NCBI GenBank assembly: GCA_028283985.1 | Contig: JANQSQ010000005.1 | Span: 1 to 5,635 of the forward strand | Direction of reading: 5' to 3' | Source of the DNA: Rhodothermales bacterium | GTDB lineage: Bacteria; Bacteroidota; Rhodothermia; Rhodothermales; VXPQ01 | Length of the DNA stretch: 5,635 nucleotides | Part shown: positions 1 to 5,635 of the stretch, piece after piece | Position numbering within the stretch: the stretch's first letter is position 1 | Layout of the letters: each line of letters starts with the position of its first letter | Notes under the pieces: model-generated | Told to the model about the DNA's origin: nothing | Database searches by the model: none | What the model saw: only the letters and a program-made list of their open reading frames with translations | Made by a program: the position numbers and the translations under genes

Positions 1-350
1 GCAACTATGCCGCGCCCGGCCCGGGAGCAGCAGCGTACTCGGTCAGCAAGGCCGGCATTACCCAGCTGGCTCGCGTAGCGGCACTGGAGTTGGCCGCCGA
101 CGGCGTGCGCGTGAATGTCGTGCACCCGGACGCGGTCTTCGACACCGGGGTATGGACCGACGAAGCCCTGAAACGCTCGGCGAAGCGCTATAACATGACG
201 GTGGAGGAATACAAAACCAAAAACCTCCTCAACACGGAAATACGGTCTGCGGATGTGGGACGCCTCATTTCCGTCATGGCCGGCGACGCGTTCCGGGCCA
301 CTACAGGCGCGCAGGTACCTATCGACGGGGGCATGGATCGCGTGATCTAG
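1..350 (+). CDS. C-terminal part of a short-chain dehydrogenase, probably the dehydrogenase half of a bifunctional aldolase/SDR (partial)
   Basis: The reading frame is open from base 3 and ends at TAG 348-350, giving 115 visible residues; the true start lies left of the window. The SDR catalytic YxxxK is present (Tyr at 36-38, Lys at 48-50, read as YSVSK). It is followed by the usual helix and the VRVNVVHPDAVF segment, and the protein ends with TTGAQVPIDGG, the standard SDR C-terminal strand. The HPDAVF...GVW stretch and the following TVEEYKTKNLL segment resemble the dehydrogenase domain of fused rhamnulose-1-phosphate aldolase/lactaldehyde dehydrogenases (RhaEW-like), cytoplasmic enzymes of L-rhamnose breakdown that oxidise lactaldehyde with NAD. 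The fusion is inferred: the aldolase half and the nucleotide-binding GxxxGxG motif are outside the window. A stand-alone SDR remains possible. SDR membership is near certain; the fused rhamnose enzyme is about 70% likely. Confidence 0.88.
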   Translation, partial: NYAAPGPGAAAYSVSKAGITQLARVAALELAADGVRVNVVHPDAVFDTGVWTDEALKRSAKRYNMTVEEYKTKNLLNTEIRSADVGRLISVMAGDAFRATTGAQVPIDGGMDRVI

Positions 351-366
351 GGCCTAATCAGGCCCT
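349..366. terminator. Hairpin between convergent genes, possible two-way terminator
   Basis: A perfect inverted repeat AGGGCCT-AATC-AGGCCCT gives a 7-bp, GC-rich stem with a 4-base loop. It begins inside the TAG of the + strand dehydrogenase and ends on the first base of the complement of the TGA of the - strand cupin gene. Its place between two converging stops fits a shared terminator. No T-run follows on either strand, so it is not a classic intrinsic terminator. It may act weakly, protect 3' ends, or be chance. Confidence 0.4.
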
Positions 367-707
367 CAGACCCGCCCGAAATCATCCTCCAGCCGAACGA
401 CATCGTCCTCGAGACACAACCCCATCTGGGTCTCGATAATGATCAGCGGTTCCCGACCGTCGTTTTCGACGCGGTGAATATCCCCCCTATCGATAAAAAG
501 CCTATCCCCCGCCGCCACGCGGCGCCGGGTTTCATTCAAGGTAAAAAGACCTTCGCCGGAAACGATCACCCAGTGCTCCCGGCGGTGCGCATGTTTCTGA
601 AGAGACAGCCGCTTGCCGGGATGCACGATAATGCGTTTGACCCGATACCCCGGTTCGTTCAGGTACTCTTCCCAGCGGCCCCAGGGCCTGTCGTCGGAAT
701 CCGTCAT
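366..707 (-). CDS. Stand-alone phosphomannose isomerase type II cupin-domain protein
   Basis: A 113-residue single-domain cupin matching the C-terminal isomerase domain of bifunctional mannose-1-phosphate guanylyltransferase/mannose-6-phosphate isomerase (MannoseP_isomer family). Visible hallmarks are RPWGRWEEY at 7-15, YRVKRIIVHPGKRLSLQ at 21-37, the first cupin metal motif HAHRREHW (His39, His41, Glu44) and the second motif ending DIHRVEN (His78, Asn82), then IETQMG and VRLEDDFGR. In motif 2 the usual PxG is DRG. The full-length relative has an N-terminal nucleotidyltransferase of about 350 residues that is absent here, so any fructose-6-P/mannose-6-P isomerase activity is an inference; small cupins of this kind are often annotated only as cupin proteins. 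The ATG at 705-707 lies 9 bases after the antiporter stop, with only a weak, close GGGAA, which suggests re-initiation in an operon. Last gene of the block. Confidence 0.9.
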   Translation of the reverse strand: MTDSDDRPWGRWEEYLNEPGYRVKRIIVHPGKRLSLQKHAHRREHWVIVSGEGLFTLNETRRRVAAGDRLFIDRGDIHRVENDGREPLIIIETQMGLCLEDDVVRLEDDFGRV

Positions 708-716
708 TATTTCCCG

Positions 717-2654
717 CTATGCCTCAGGGATACTCCTGCCGAATATCCGCAATCCGAAAAACAGCACGCCGCCCCCTATCGCCATGCCGATCCACCAGGG
801 CATCCCGAATCCGGCCGGAAGAATACCGAGCAGCATGGCGACAATCCCGACAAACAATGCGTACGGAAGCTGGGTGCGCACGTGGTCTATGTGATCGCAC
901 CCGGACGCCATGGACGAGAGAATCGTCGTATCCGATATCGGGGAACAATGGTCCCCGCAGACCGCTCCGGTGAGTACGCAGGCCACAGAGGAATAAAGAA
1001 TGTGATGATGCTCCCCGCCGGTCAGCCCGTTTATTTCCAGAATGGCCCATACAAGCGGAATCACGAGCGGCATGAGAATGCCCATTGCTCCCCAGCTGGA
1101 CCCCGTCGAAAAGGCGGTCACTGCCGCAAGCACGAAGATCAACACCGGCACGATTCCCGGCGGGAGCGAGTCGCCCAGTACGGAAATAAGGTAATCGGCC
1201 GTATGAATTACCGTCGTAATTTCCGAGAGCGCCCAGGCCAATACCAGAATAACACATGCCAGCAACATGGACTTGACGCCGGCGAACCATGCGTTGACGG
1301 TCTCGGTCAGCGACAGCGTGCGGCGCCCGAGCGACAACGCCACTGCCGTAATAACGCCGAGCAATGATCCCCACATCAGCGCACCGTACGAATCCGCAGT
1401 CCCGATGATATCCCGTAAGGTATCGCCTTCCCCGGTCACATAGAGCCCGCCCAGTACCGACGCCACCAGTACGACTATCGGCAGCACGGCGTCCATGGCG
1501 CGGTATTTCGCACCGGCCTTGGGCGCCATGGCCGCAGATTCCCCCTCATCCTGAGCAATTTCGGCATCCGGAGAAGACACTTGCCCGGTTAGACGGGCTC
1601 TTTGTTCCGCGCGGTACATCGGGCCAAAATCCCGATCGGACGAGGCTACGCAGAACACGAAAAAAATGGCGAGGATCGGGTAAAAACTATACGGGATCGA
1701 TTGCAGGAATACCGAATAGGCCGACTCGGCGAAGCCGTCGAGGTTCTCTATAGCCGCACCGATCAGACCGACCTCGTAGCCGATCCATGTGGTAACCAAT
1801 GCGAGACAGGCGACGGGAGCTGCCGTGGAATCCACGATATACGCCAGCTTCTCGCGTGAAACCTGGAAGCGGTCCGTCACCGAACGCATCGTGTTGCCTA
1901 CCACAAGCGTATTGGCGTAATCGTCGAAAAAGACAAGCAGGCCCAACACCCACGTAGCTACCTGCGCCTTGCGCGACGAACGGGTCCGGCGAACAATGCG
2001 TTCGACGATGTCCTGCATCCCGCCGTTGCGTGAAATGATGCCCACCATCCCGCCGATCATGAGCGAAAAAAGAATGATGGCGCCATGACCGGGATCGATC
2101 AGCGCGGCGAGCACATACACCTGAAACGTATCGAGAAGCCCCGCCCACAATGCAGTAAACCCCATCCCCTTCGCAACCCATGCACCCACCACAAGCCCCA
2201 GAAACAGGGCGGGAATGACCTGCCGCAGAATCAGCGCCGCGGCAATGGCGATCAGGGGAGGAATGATAGAAACCCATCCGGGAATGACATGCATTCCGGC
2301 CTGCGCGGCCACCTGCCCGTTGCGCAATAATTCGACCGACATGGAGCCTGTGGACGCCACTTCCGCATCGCGCAGATATACCTGCCCGTCCGGTGAAGCT
2401 TCCAGCGCCTGAAACGTTGCTTCCCCAATCCGTACCTGGAATACCGCCGCGGAATCGGCGTCTGCCCGAATGCCTTCCACACGCACGTCAAAGGCTTTGC
2501 CGCGAAGCATCAGGGAGGGCGCATCCAGAGAATACGTTTGCGCCTGTACGACGCCGGCCCAGCAAAACACCGCCAGGCACACCCATCCCCTTGCACAGAA
2601 AAGGCGTCGCAGTACCCCGGAAAAACAGATTCCCTTGTTTCGTTCGTTACCCAC
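717..2654 (-). CDS. NhaC-family Na+/H+ antiporter with signal peptide and N-terminal extracytoplasmic domain
   Basis: Integral inner-membrane cation/proton antiporter of the NhaC type, 645 residues from the GTG chosen here. Hallmarks are FFDDYANTLVVGNTMR at 242-257, DSTAAP at 275-280, STGSSWG at 516-522 and CGDHCSPISDTT at 566-577. About a dozen hydrophobic segments run from residue 126 to 637, with a hydrophilic loop at roughly 337-385. Unusually, the membrane part is preceded by a signal-peptide-like segment (basic to 22, hydrophobic 24-36, likely cleavage after VQA at 38) and about 85 polar, strand-rich residues resembling a small beta-sandwich. Start: an ATG at 2708 would overlap the symporter by 62 bases and add a tail encoded inside the symporter's 3' end; the GTG at 2652-2654 has AGGAAA 10 bases upstream and overlaps by 8. 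Family members exchange Na+ for H+; some exchange malate/lactate, and Tet(35) is a relative, so the substrate is not certain. Confidence 0.92.
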   Translation of the reverse strand: MGNERNKGICFSGVLRRLFCARGWVCLAVFCWAGVVQAQTYSLDAPSLMLRGKAFDVRVEGIRADADSAAVFQVRIGEATFQALEASPDGQVYLRDAEVASTGSMSVELLRNGQVAAQAGMHVIPGWVSIIPPLIAIAAALILRQVIPALFLGLVVGAWVAKGMGFTALWAGLLDTFQVYVLAALIDPGHGAIILFSLMIGGMVGIISRNGGMQDIVERIVRRTRSSRKAQVATWVLGLLVFFDDYANTLVVGNTMRSVTDRFQVSREKLAYIVDSTAAPVACLALVTTWIGYEVGLIGAAIENLDGFAESAYSVFLQSIPYSFYPILAIFFVFCVASSDRDFGPMYRAEQRARLTGQVSSPDAEIAQDEGESAAMAPKAGAKYRAMDAVLPIVVLVASVLGGLYVTGEGDTLRDIIGTADSYGALMWGSLLGVITAVALSLGRRTLSLTETVNAWFAGVKSMLLACVILVLAWALSEITTVIHTADYLISVLGDSLPPGIVPVLIFVLAAVTAFSTGSSWGAMGILMPLVIPLVWAILEINGLTGGEHHHILYSSVACVLTGAVCGDHCSPISDTTILSSMASGCDHIDHVRTQLPYALFVGIVAMLLGILPAGFGMPWWIGMAIGGGVLFFGLRIFGRSIPEA

Positions 2655-4407
2655 GGGATTGCCGTTTCCTGCTGCGTTTCTCCTCGATGCTGCGCTTGTG
2701 CGCTTCATAATTCTCGATCCAGGGCCGGCGCTTGAAATACCCGATCGTCATTTCCCGAACCTTGCCCGAAAGGAAAATCATTGCCAGCAGGTTCGGCAGA
2801 ATCACGACGCCAAGGAACACATCGCCCAGTGTCCAGACCGTCGTCAGGGCCAGCGTAGCGCCTACGAAATGCATCGCTACAAAGACCGCCTTGTACGGGA
2901 TGACTCCCTTTTCCCCAAACAGATAATAGGCGCAACGGTCGCCGTAATAACTCCATGCAATGGCGGTCGAAATAGCGAAAAGCAGCACGCATAGAATAAC
3001 GATGTATCCGCCCCAATTCCCCAGTGGAGACAACCCCCGCTGAAAACCGAGTTGCGTCATCGGCGCACCGTTCTCGACAGCATTTCCGTACAGCACCGTA
3101 TAAATATCCCCCTCCTTTCCGACGGCGTGTTGGTCGGCAGGTACGATAGCCCCGGTAAAAGGCTCGGTATGCGCCGCATCGACAAACAAGCGTTCAACAA
3201 CCACATCGTGCCAGGCAGGTTGCGCCATGCCCGGACCCATCTGCGGCATCCCGTCAAGAATCAGGATTGGTTCCGGAGAATCGGCAGTGGAAAAAGCGCC
3301 TTCCTCATCCTGCTGTACATAGCCGATATCGCCCGACGCCAGATCCAGTTCCGTGGGCACCCGGTCATTCCATACACCGGTTATCAGGATGACCAGCGCC
3401 GTCATCGTACAAATGACAATGGTGTCGATGAACGGCTCGAGCAGGGCTACGACCCCTTCGGAAACAGGCTCGTCGGTCTTGGCCGCGGAGTGTGCAATGG
3501 GCGCCGATCCCTGCCCGGCCTCGTTCGAAAACAGCCCGCGGCGAACGCCCCACATGAGCGTAAGGAGAAACGCTCCCGTGCCGGTCCCGGCCACCCCGGC
3601 GCTCGGATTGAACGCCTCCCGGAAAATGAGCCCCAGTGCGCCGGGAAGCTGGTCTATGTTGATCAGAATGATCACGAGGGCGCCCAGTACATACACGGCG
3701 GCCATCGCGGGCGCAAGGATTCCGGTCACCCGACCGATACGGCTAATGCCCCCGAGAATGACCATGCCTATGACGGCTGCGGTCACAATACCCGTAATCC
3801 AGACGGCGACGCCAAACTCCGAGGCCATCACATCGGCCACGGTATTGGCCTGTACCGCGTTGCCGGTTAAAAAAGCGGTGACGCCAAGCAGTACGGCAAA
3901 AAAACCGGCAAGCGGCTTCCAGACCTTCCCCATTCCCCGCTCGATATAATACATCGGCCCCCCGGCTACCGTGCCCTGCCGGCGGGAAGCATCATCCGCG
4001 GGCACCATGTCCCGGTAATTCTGCGCCAGCGTAACTTCCGTGTATTTGGTCGCCATGCCGAGAAACGCGGTGACCCACATCCAGAAAATCGCCCCGGGAC
4101 CGCCCCAGTGAATGGCGATGGCCACCCCGGCGATATTCCCAATGCCCACCGTAGCCGAAAGAGCTGTGGTAAGCGCCTGAAAATGGGACACGTCCCCGGG
4201 CTCGTCGGGATCGTCGTACTTGCCCGATGTGACGGCAAACCCGTGCCCGAGACGACGCACCTGAATGAACTGCAACCGAAGCGTCAGAAAAACGCCCGTG
4301 CCCAGAAGCAGGATGACGACGAGGGGAATCGTCTCGCCGCCGATAGAGGGACCGAATGACCATATGGCGCTTTCCAGTGCGGAAACGACCCGTTCAAAAA
4401 AATCCAT
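2647..4407 (-). CDS. Alanine/glycine:cation symporter (AGCS family) with an acidic insertion
   Basis: Inner-membrane carrier that takes up alanine or glycine with Na+ (or H+). Family hallmarks, numbered from this ATG, are ATVGIGNIAGV near 85-95, GGPMYYIERGMG near 149-160, RRGLFSNEAGQGSAPIAH near 289-306 and ISTAIAWSYYGDRCAYYLFG near 479-498. About 11 hydrophobic segments are present and the C-terminal tail is basic. At 586 residues it is about 100 longer than most family members (450-490). The excess lies near residues 348-448, between the segment ending VILITGVW and GFQRGLSPLGNWGGY, and is rich in Asp/Glu. In the known fold (Methanococcus AgcS, 11 helices) this loop faces outside. Start: the frame also opens with TTG at 4413, but ATG 4405-4407 has AGG 7 bases upstream, so it is preferred. 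Its end overlaps the antiporter GTG start by 8 bases, suggesting translational coupling. Exact substrate not determined. Confidence 0.94.
   Translation of the reverse strand: MDFFERVVSALESAIWSFGPSIGGETIPLVVILLLGTGVFLTLRLQFIQVRRLGHGFAVTSGKYDDPDEPGDVSHFQALTTALSATVGIGNIAGVAIAIHWGGPGAIFWMWVTAFLGMATKYTEVTLAQNYRDMVPADDASRRQGTVAGGPMYYIERGMGKVWKPLAGFFAVLLGVTAFLTGNAVQANTVADVMASEFGVAVWITGIVTAAVIGMVILGGISRIGRVTGILAPAMAAVYVLGALVIILINIDQLPGALGLIFREAFNPSAGVAGTGTGAFLLTLMWGVRRGLFSNEAGQGSAPIAHSAAKTDEPVSEGVVALLEPFIDTIVICTMTALVILITGVWNDRVPTELDLASGDIGYVQQDEEGAFSTADSPEPILILDGMPQMGPGMAQPAWHDVVVERLFVDAAHTEPFTGAIVPADQHAVGKEGDIYTVLYGNAVENGAPMTQLGFQRGLSPLGNWGGYIVILCVLLFAISTAIAWSYYGDRCAYYLFGEKGVIPYKAVFVAMHFVGATLALTTVWTLGDVFLGVVILPNLLAMIFLSGKVREMTIGYFKRRPWIENYEAHKRSIEEKRSRKRQSRG
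2665..2670 (-). promoter_or_regulatory. Ribosome binding site supporting the GTG start of the antiporter
   Basis: AGGAAA read on the - strand lies 10 bases upstream of GTG 2654-2652, inside the last codons of the symporter. The upstream ATG at 2708 has only a weak GAG nearby. This favours the shorter protein and a coupled symporter-antiporter pair. Confidence 0.45.
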
Positions 4408-4409
4408 AA

Positions 4410-4499
4410 TCAAGCCTGCATAAAGGATAGGTAAACGAATGCCCTCTTCTTCACATCTTCCTGTGCAATTCCGAACATAACGGTCTGCGCGTCATGCAT
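4410..4499 (-). CDS. Possible 29-residue small ORF just upstream of the symporter
   Basis: An ATG at 4497-4499 opens 29 codons ending with TGA 4410-4412, two bases before the symporter ATG. The peptide has a mixed, protein-like composition (starts MHDAQTV, ends YLSFMQA) with a charged centre EDVKKR. No family is recognised. Shine-Dalgarno support is poor, with only a GGA 3 bases away. The frame is open upstream of the ATG to a TAG at 4554-4556 within the ftsE 3' end, so it could also be the worn C-terminal end of a lost gene. Possible roles are a leader peptide coupling translation into the symporter, or nothing at all. Existence as a gene is uncertain. Confidence 0.22.
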   Translation of the reverse strand: MHDAQTVMFGIAQEDVKKRAFVYLSFMQA

Positions 4500-4536
4500 G
4501 ATCCGGAGCAGGTATTTCGGAACCGGGTACGCATAT
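4414..4536 (-). other. Spacer between ftsE-like gene and symporter; probable site of any internal promoter
   Basis: This is the only sizeable gap in the - strand block, at 123 bases. Apart from the possible small ORF it shows a TATCCT (4424-4429) that could be a weak -10, but no convincing -35 17 bases upstream and no clear Bacteroidota-type TTTG/TAnnTTTG pair. A 7-base inverted pair, TTCCGAA at 4469-4475 and TTCGGAA at 4516-4522, flanks 40 bases. There is no T-run terminator after the ftsE stop. A promoter for the transporter genes most likely lies here, by position only. Confidence 0.3.
4415..4419 (-). promoter_or_regulatory. Ribosome binding site of the symporter
   Basis: GCAGG on the - strand, with its AGG 7 bases before ATG 4407-4405. 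It is too close to the in-frame TTG at 4413 to serve it, so it decides for the ATG. It lies within the last codons of the possible small ORF that ends at 4410. Confidence 0.5.
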
Positions 4537-5220
4537 CTACAGGGTTTCGGGGTCTACATCCACAATGTGTCTCCCCATAAAACCCAGTGTGCGGGCAGGA
4601 AATTGCTTGATCAGGCGATAATTGTGCGTAGCCATCAGCACCGTCATGCCCTGCCGGTGAAGCCCGACAATCAATTTGAGGATGTCGTCAGCGACGTTCG
4701 GATCCAGATTTCCGGTGGGTTCGTCGGCCAACAACATCAGCGGCTGGTTCACGATGGCCCGGGCAATCGAAACGCGCTGTTGTTCCCCTCCGGATAACTC
4801 GTGGGGAAAGTGCTTCTTCTTGTGACTCAGCCCCACCTGCGAAAGCACCTGCATAACGCGCTCCCTGACGGCTTTGCCCCGCTTGCCGATGACATACATG
4901 GCAAACGCAACATTCTCATAGACCGTACGATCGGGAAGCAATTGAAAGTCCTGAAACACCACGCCCAGCGAGCGGCGCAAATACGGGATTTTCGTATAAC
5001 GCATCCGATCTGTCCGGTACTCGCCTATCTGCGCTACGCCCGCATCCGGAAACACATCCATGTACAACATCCGCAACAGGGTCGTTTTCCCGCTTCCGGT
5101 AGGACCGACCAAGTACGCCATTTCTCCCTGCCGGATCGTCAGGTCAAGGTGCTCGACCACGGTACGGCGATGGCCGTCGGGCAACACGTGCGAAAGCGAT
5201 ATGTCGGAAAGGTGGATCAT
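4537..5220 (-). CDS. ftsE: FtsE-like ABC transporter ATP-binding protein
   Basis: Cytoplasmic ABC ATPase of 227 residues, the usual FtsE length. Motifs in order: Walker A GPTGSGKT at 39-46, Q-loop in GVVFQDFQLLPDRTVYENVAF (Gln90), signature LSGGEQQR at 142-149, Walker B LLADEPTGNLDP at 163-174 and the H-loop ATHN (His199). The IPYLRRSLGVVFQDF...DRTVYENVAFA and PHELSGGEQQRV wording is characteristic of FtsE, which pairs with the membrane protein FtsX at the division site to control cell-wall hydrolases. The LolD/MacB ATPases are close relatives, so the name rests on motif wording. Start: a GTG at 5235 is in frame, but ATG 5218-5220 overlaps the pdxA stop as ATGA and has AGGA 7 bases upstream, so it is preferred. 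No ftsX lies beside it in this window; ftsX is often the next gene in other bacteria, but may be elsewhere, as is seen in Bacteroidota. Confidence 0.9.
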   Translation of the reverse strand: MIHLSDISLSHVLPDGHRRTVVEHLDLTIRQGEMAYLVGPTGSGKTTLLRMLYMDVFPDAGVAQIGEYRTDRMRYTKIPYLRRSLGVVFQDFQLLPDRTVYENVAFAMYVIGKRGKAVRERVMQVLSQVGLSHKKKHFPHELSGGEQQRVSIARAIVNQPLMLLADEPTGNLDPNVADDILKLIVGLHRQGMTVLMATHNYRLIKQFPARTLGFMGRHIVDVDPETL

Positions 5221-5635
5221 GTGCGGTTCCTGCACCGCACTATATCGACGGCCAGACGGATGGCGCTCAGCATACTCTCCGAACGCGCCCTTCCTTGACC
5301 CGCAATATCGAATGCGGTTCCATGATCCGGGGATGTGCGCACGATCGGCAGGCCTGCGGTATAATTGACGCCGTGCTCGAAAGCAAGCGTTTTGAAAGGC
5401 GCAAGGCCCTGATCGTGGTACATGGCCAGCACGGCGTCGTACCGGCGCCAGGCGCCGGCCCCAAAGAAGCCGTCCGCAGGATACGGCCCGGAAACAAGCA
5501 ACCCTCCAGCCCGGGCTTCATGGATAGCGGGGCCGACCGCCTCGGTTTCTTCCCGACCCAGCACCCCTCCCTCCCCGGCATGGGGATTGAGTCCCAGTAC
5601 AGCGATTTCCGGGCTCCGTATGCCGAAATCGGCAT
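5217..5635 (-). CDS. pdxA: 4-hydroxythreonine-4-phosphate dehydrogenase PdxA, C-terminal part (partial)
   Basis: The frame is open to the window edge at 5635 and ends at TGA 5217-5219, giving 138 complete residues, about 40% of the usual ~330. The start lies beyond the window. Family signatures are clear: GLNPHAGEGG followed by LGREE, GPYPAD, YDAVLAMYHDQGLAPFKTLAFEHGVN, and GLPIVRTSPDHGTAFDIAGQG. The His of NPHAGE and the His of MYHDQG correspond to two of the three metal-binding histidines known in E. coli PdxA (211 and 266); the third would be upstream. The enzyme is cytoplasmic and oxidises 4-phosphohydroxy-threonine with NAD in the DXP-dependent route to pyridoxal phosphate. Its stop overlaps the ftsE-like start as ATGA. 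No truncation or frameshift is visible. Very secure. Confidence 0.96.
   Translation of the reverse strand, partial: ADFGIRSPEIAVLGLNPHAGEGGVLGREETEAVGPAIHEARAGGLLVSGPYPADGFFGAGAWRRYDAVLAMYHDQGLAPFKTLAFEHGVNYTAGLPIVRTSPDHGTAFDIAGQGRARSESMLSAIRLAVDIVRCRNRT
5228..5231 (-). promoter_or_regulatory. Ribosome binding site deciding the ftsE-like start
   Basis: AGGA on the - strand, 7 bases before ATG 5220-5218 and inside the pdxA 3' end. It supports the ATG over the in-frame GTG at 5235 and fits translational coupling with pdxA through the ATGA overlap. Confidence 0.55.

Noticed and set aside
474..1367. Long + strand open frame (297 codons) opposite the antiporter and cupin
   Set aside because: It runs antisense to two clearly recognised genes. 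Its product is rich in Arg, His, Pro and Gln with no domain, as expected of a shadow frame in GC-rich DNA.
724..1374. 216-codon - strand frame overlapping the antiporter
   Set aside because: It is a same-strand shifted frame of the antiporter. The antiporter frame carries the conserved motifs through the whole stretch, so this is not a frameshift remnant.
3052..3870. Long + strand open frame (272 codons) opposite the symporter
   Set aside because: It is antisense to the well-supported symporter, its composition is basic, Gly- and His-rich, and no family motif or ribosome site supports it.
4424..4429. TATCCT as a -10 promoter element for the symporter
   Set aside because: It matches only four of six consensus bases and has no recognisable -35 at 16-18 bases. 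It is kept only as a remark in the spacer entry.
4469..4522. Inverted pair TTCCGAA / TTCGGAA in the spacer, as a possible operator or terminator
   Set aside because: The arms are only 7 bases with 40 bases between them and no T-run. A pair like this is expected by chance, so no function is claimed.
5267..5635. 122-codon - strand frame at the right edge
   Set aside because: It is a shifted frame within pdxA. The pdxA frame continues unbroken to the edge with strong family motifs.

Overview
This window looks like ordinary bacterial chromosome, moderately GC-rich by eye (roughly 55-60%) and densely coded. One partial gene end on the + strand converges on a five-gene block that runs entirely on the - strand. 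Three things suggest a Gram-negative heterotroph near the Bacteroidota/Rhodothermota/Balneolota group, perhaps marine or salt-adapted. These are the fused aldolase/short-chain-dehydrogenase type of the first gene, the tightly joined pdxA-ftsE pair, and two sodium-linked carriers with extra acidic or extracytoplasmic domains. This placement is inference from gene style, because there is no rRNA or marker gene here.

Layout, left to right. At 1-350 (+) is the C-terminal end of a short-chain dehydrogenase, probably the dehydrogenase half of a bifunctional rhamnulose-phosphate aldolase/lactaldehyde dehydrogenase. A small GC-rich hairpin at 349-366 sits exactly between the two converging stop codons. 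Going up the - strand from there: a stand-alone phosphomannose-isomerase-type cupin (366-707), an NhaC-family Na+/H+ antiporter with a signal peptide and an extracytoplasmic N-terminal domain (717-2654), an alanine/glycine:cation symporter with an acidic insertion of about 100 residues (2647-4407), a 123-base spacer with a possible 29-codon ORF, an FtsE-like ABC ATPase (4537-5220), and the C-terminal part of PdxA (5217 to the window end).

The - strand genes are read in the order pdxA, ftsE, spacer, symporter, antiporter, cupin. pdxA and ftsE share an ATGA stop/start. The symporter and antiporter overlap by 8 bases if the antiporter starts at its GTG. The antiporter and cupin are 9 bases apart. 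This suggests two translationally coupled sub-operons separated by the 4414-4536 spacer. The symporter uses the Na+ gradient to import a small amino acid and the antiporter can expel Na+, so the pair makes sense together. The cupin, PdxA and FtsE have no obvious biochemical link to them.

I see no rRNA, tRNA, CRISPR array, insertion sequence or phage gene. I also found no clear evidence of a wholly new system. The points most worth a second look are the accessory domains on the two carriers, the small ORF ending 2 bases before the symporter ATG, and an FtsE-like ATPase with no FtsX next to it.
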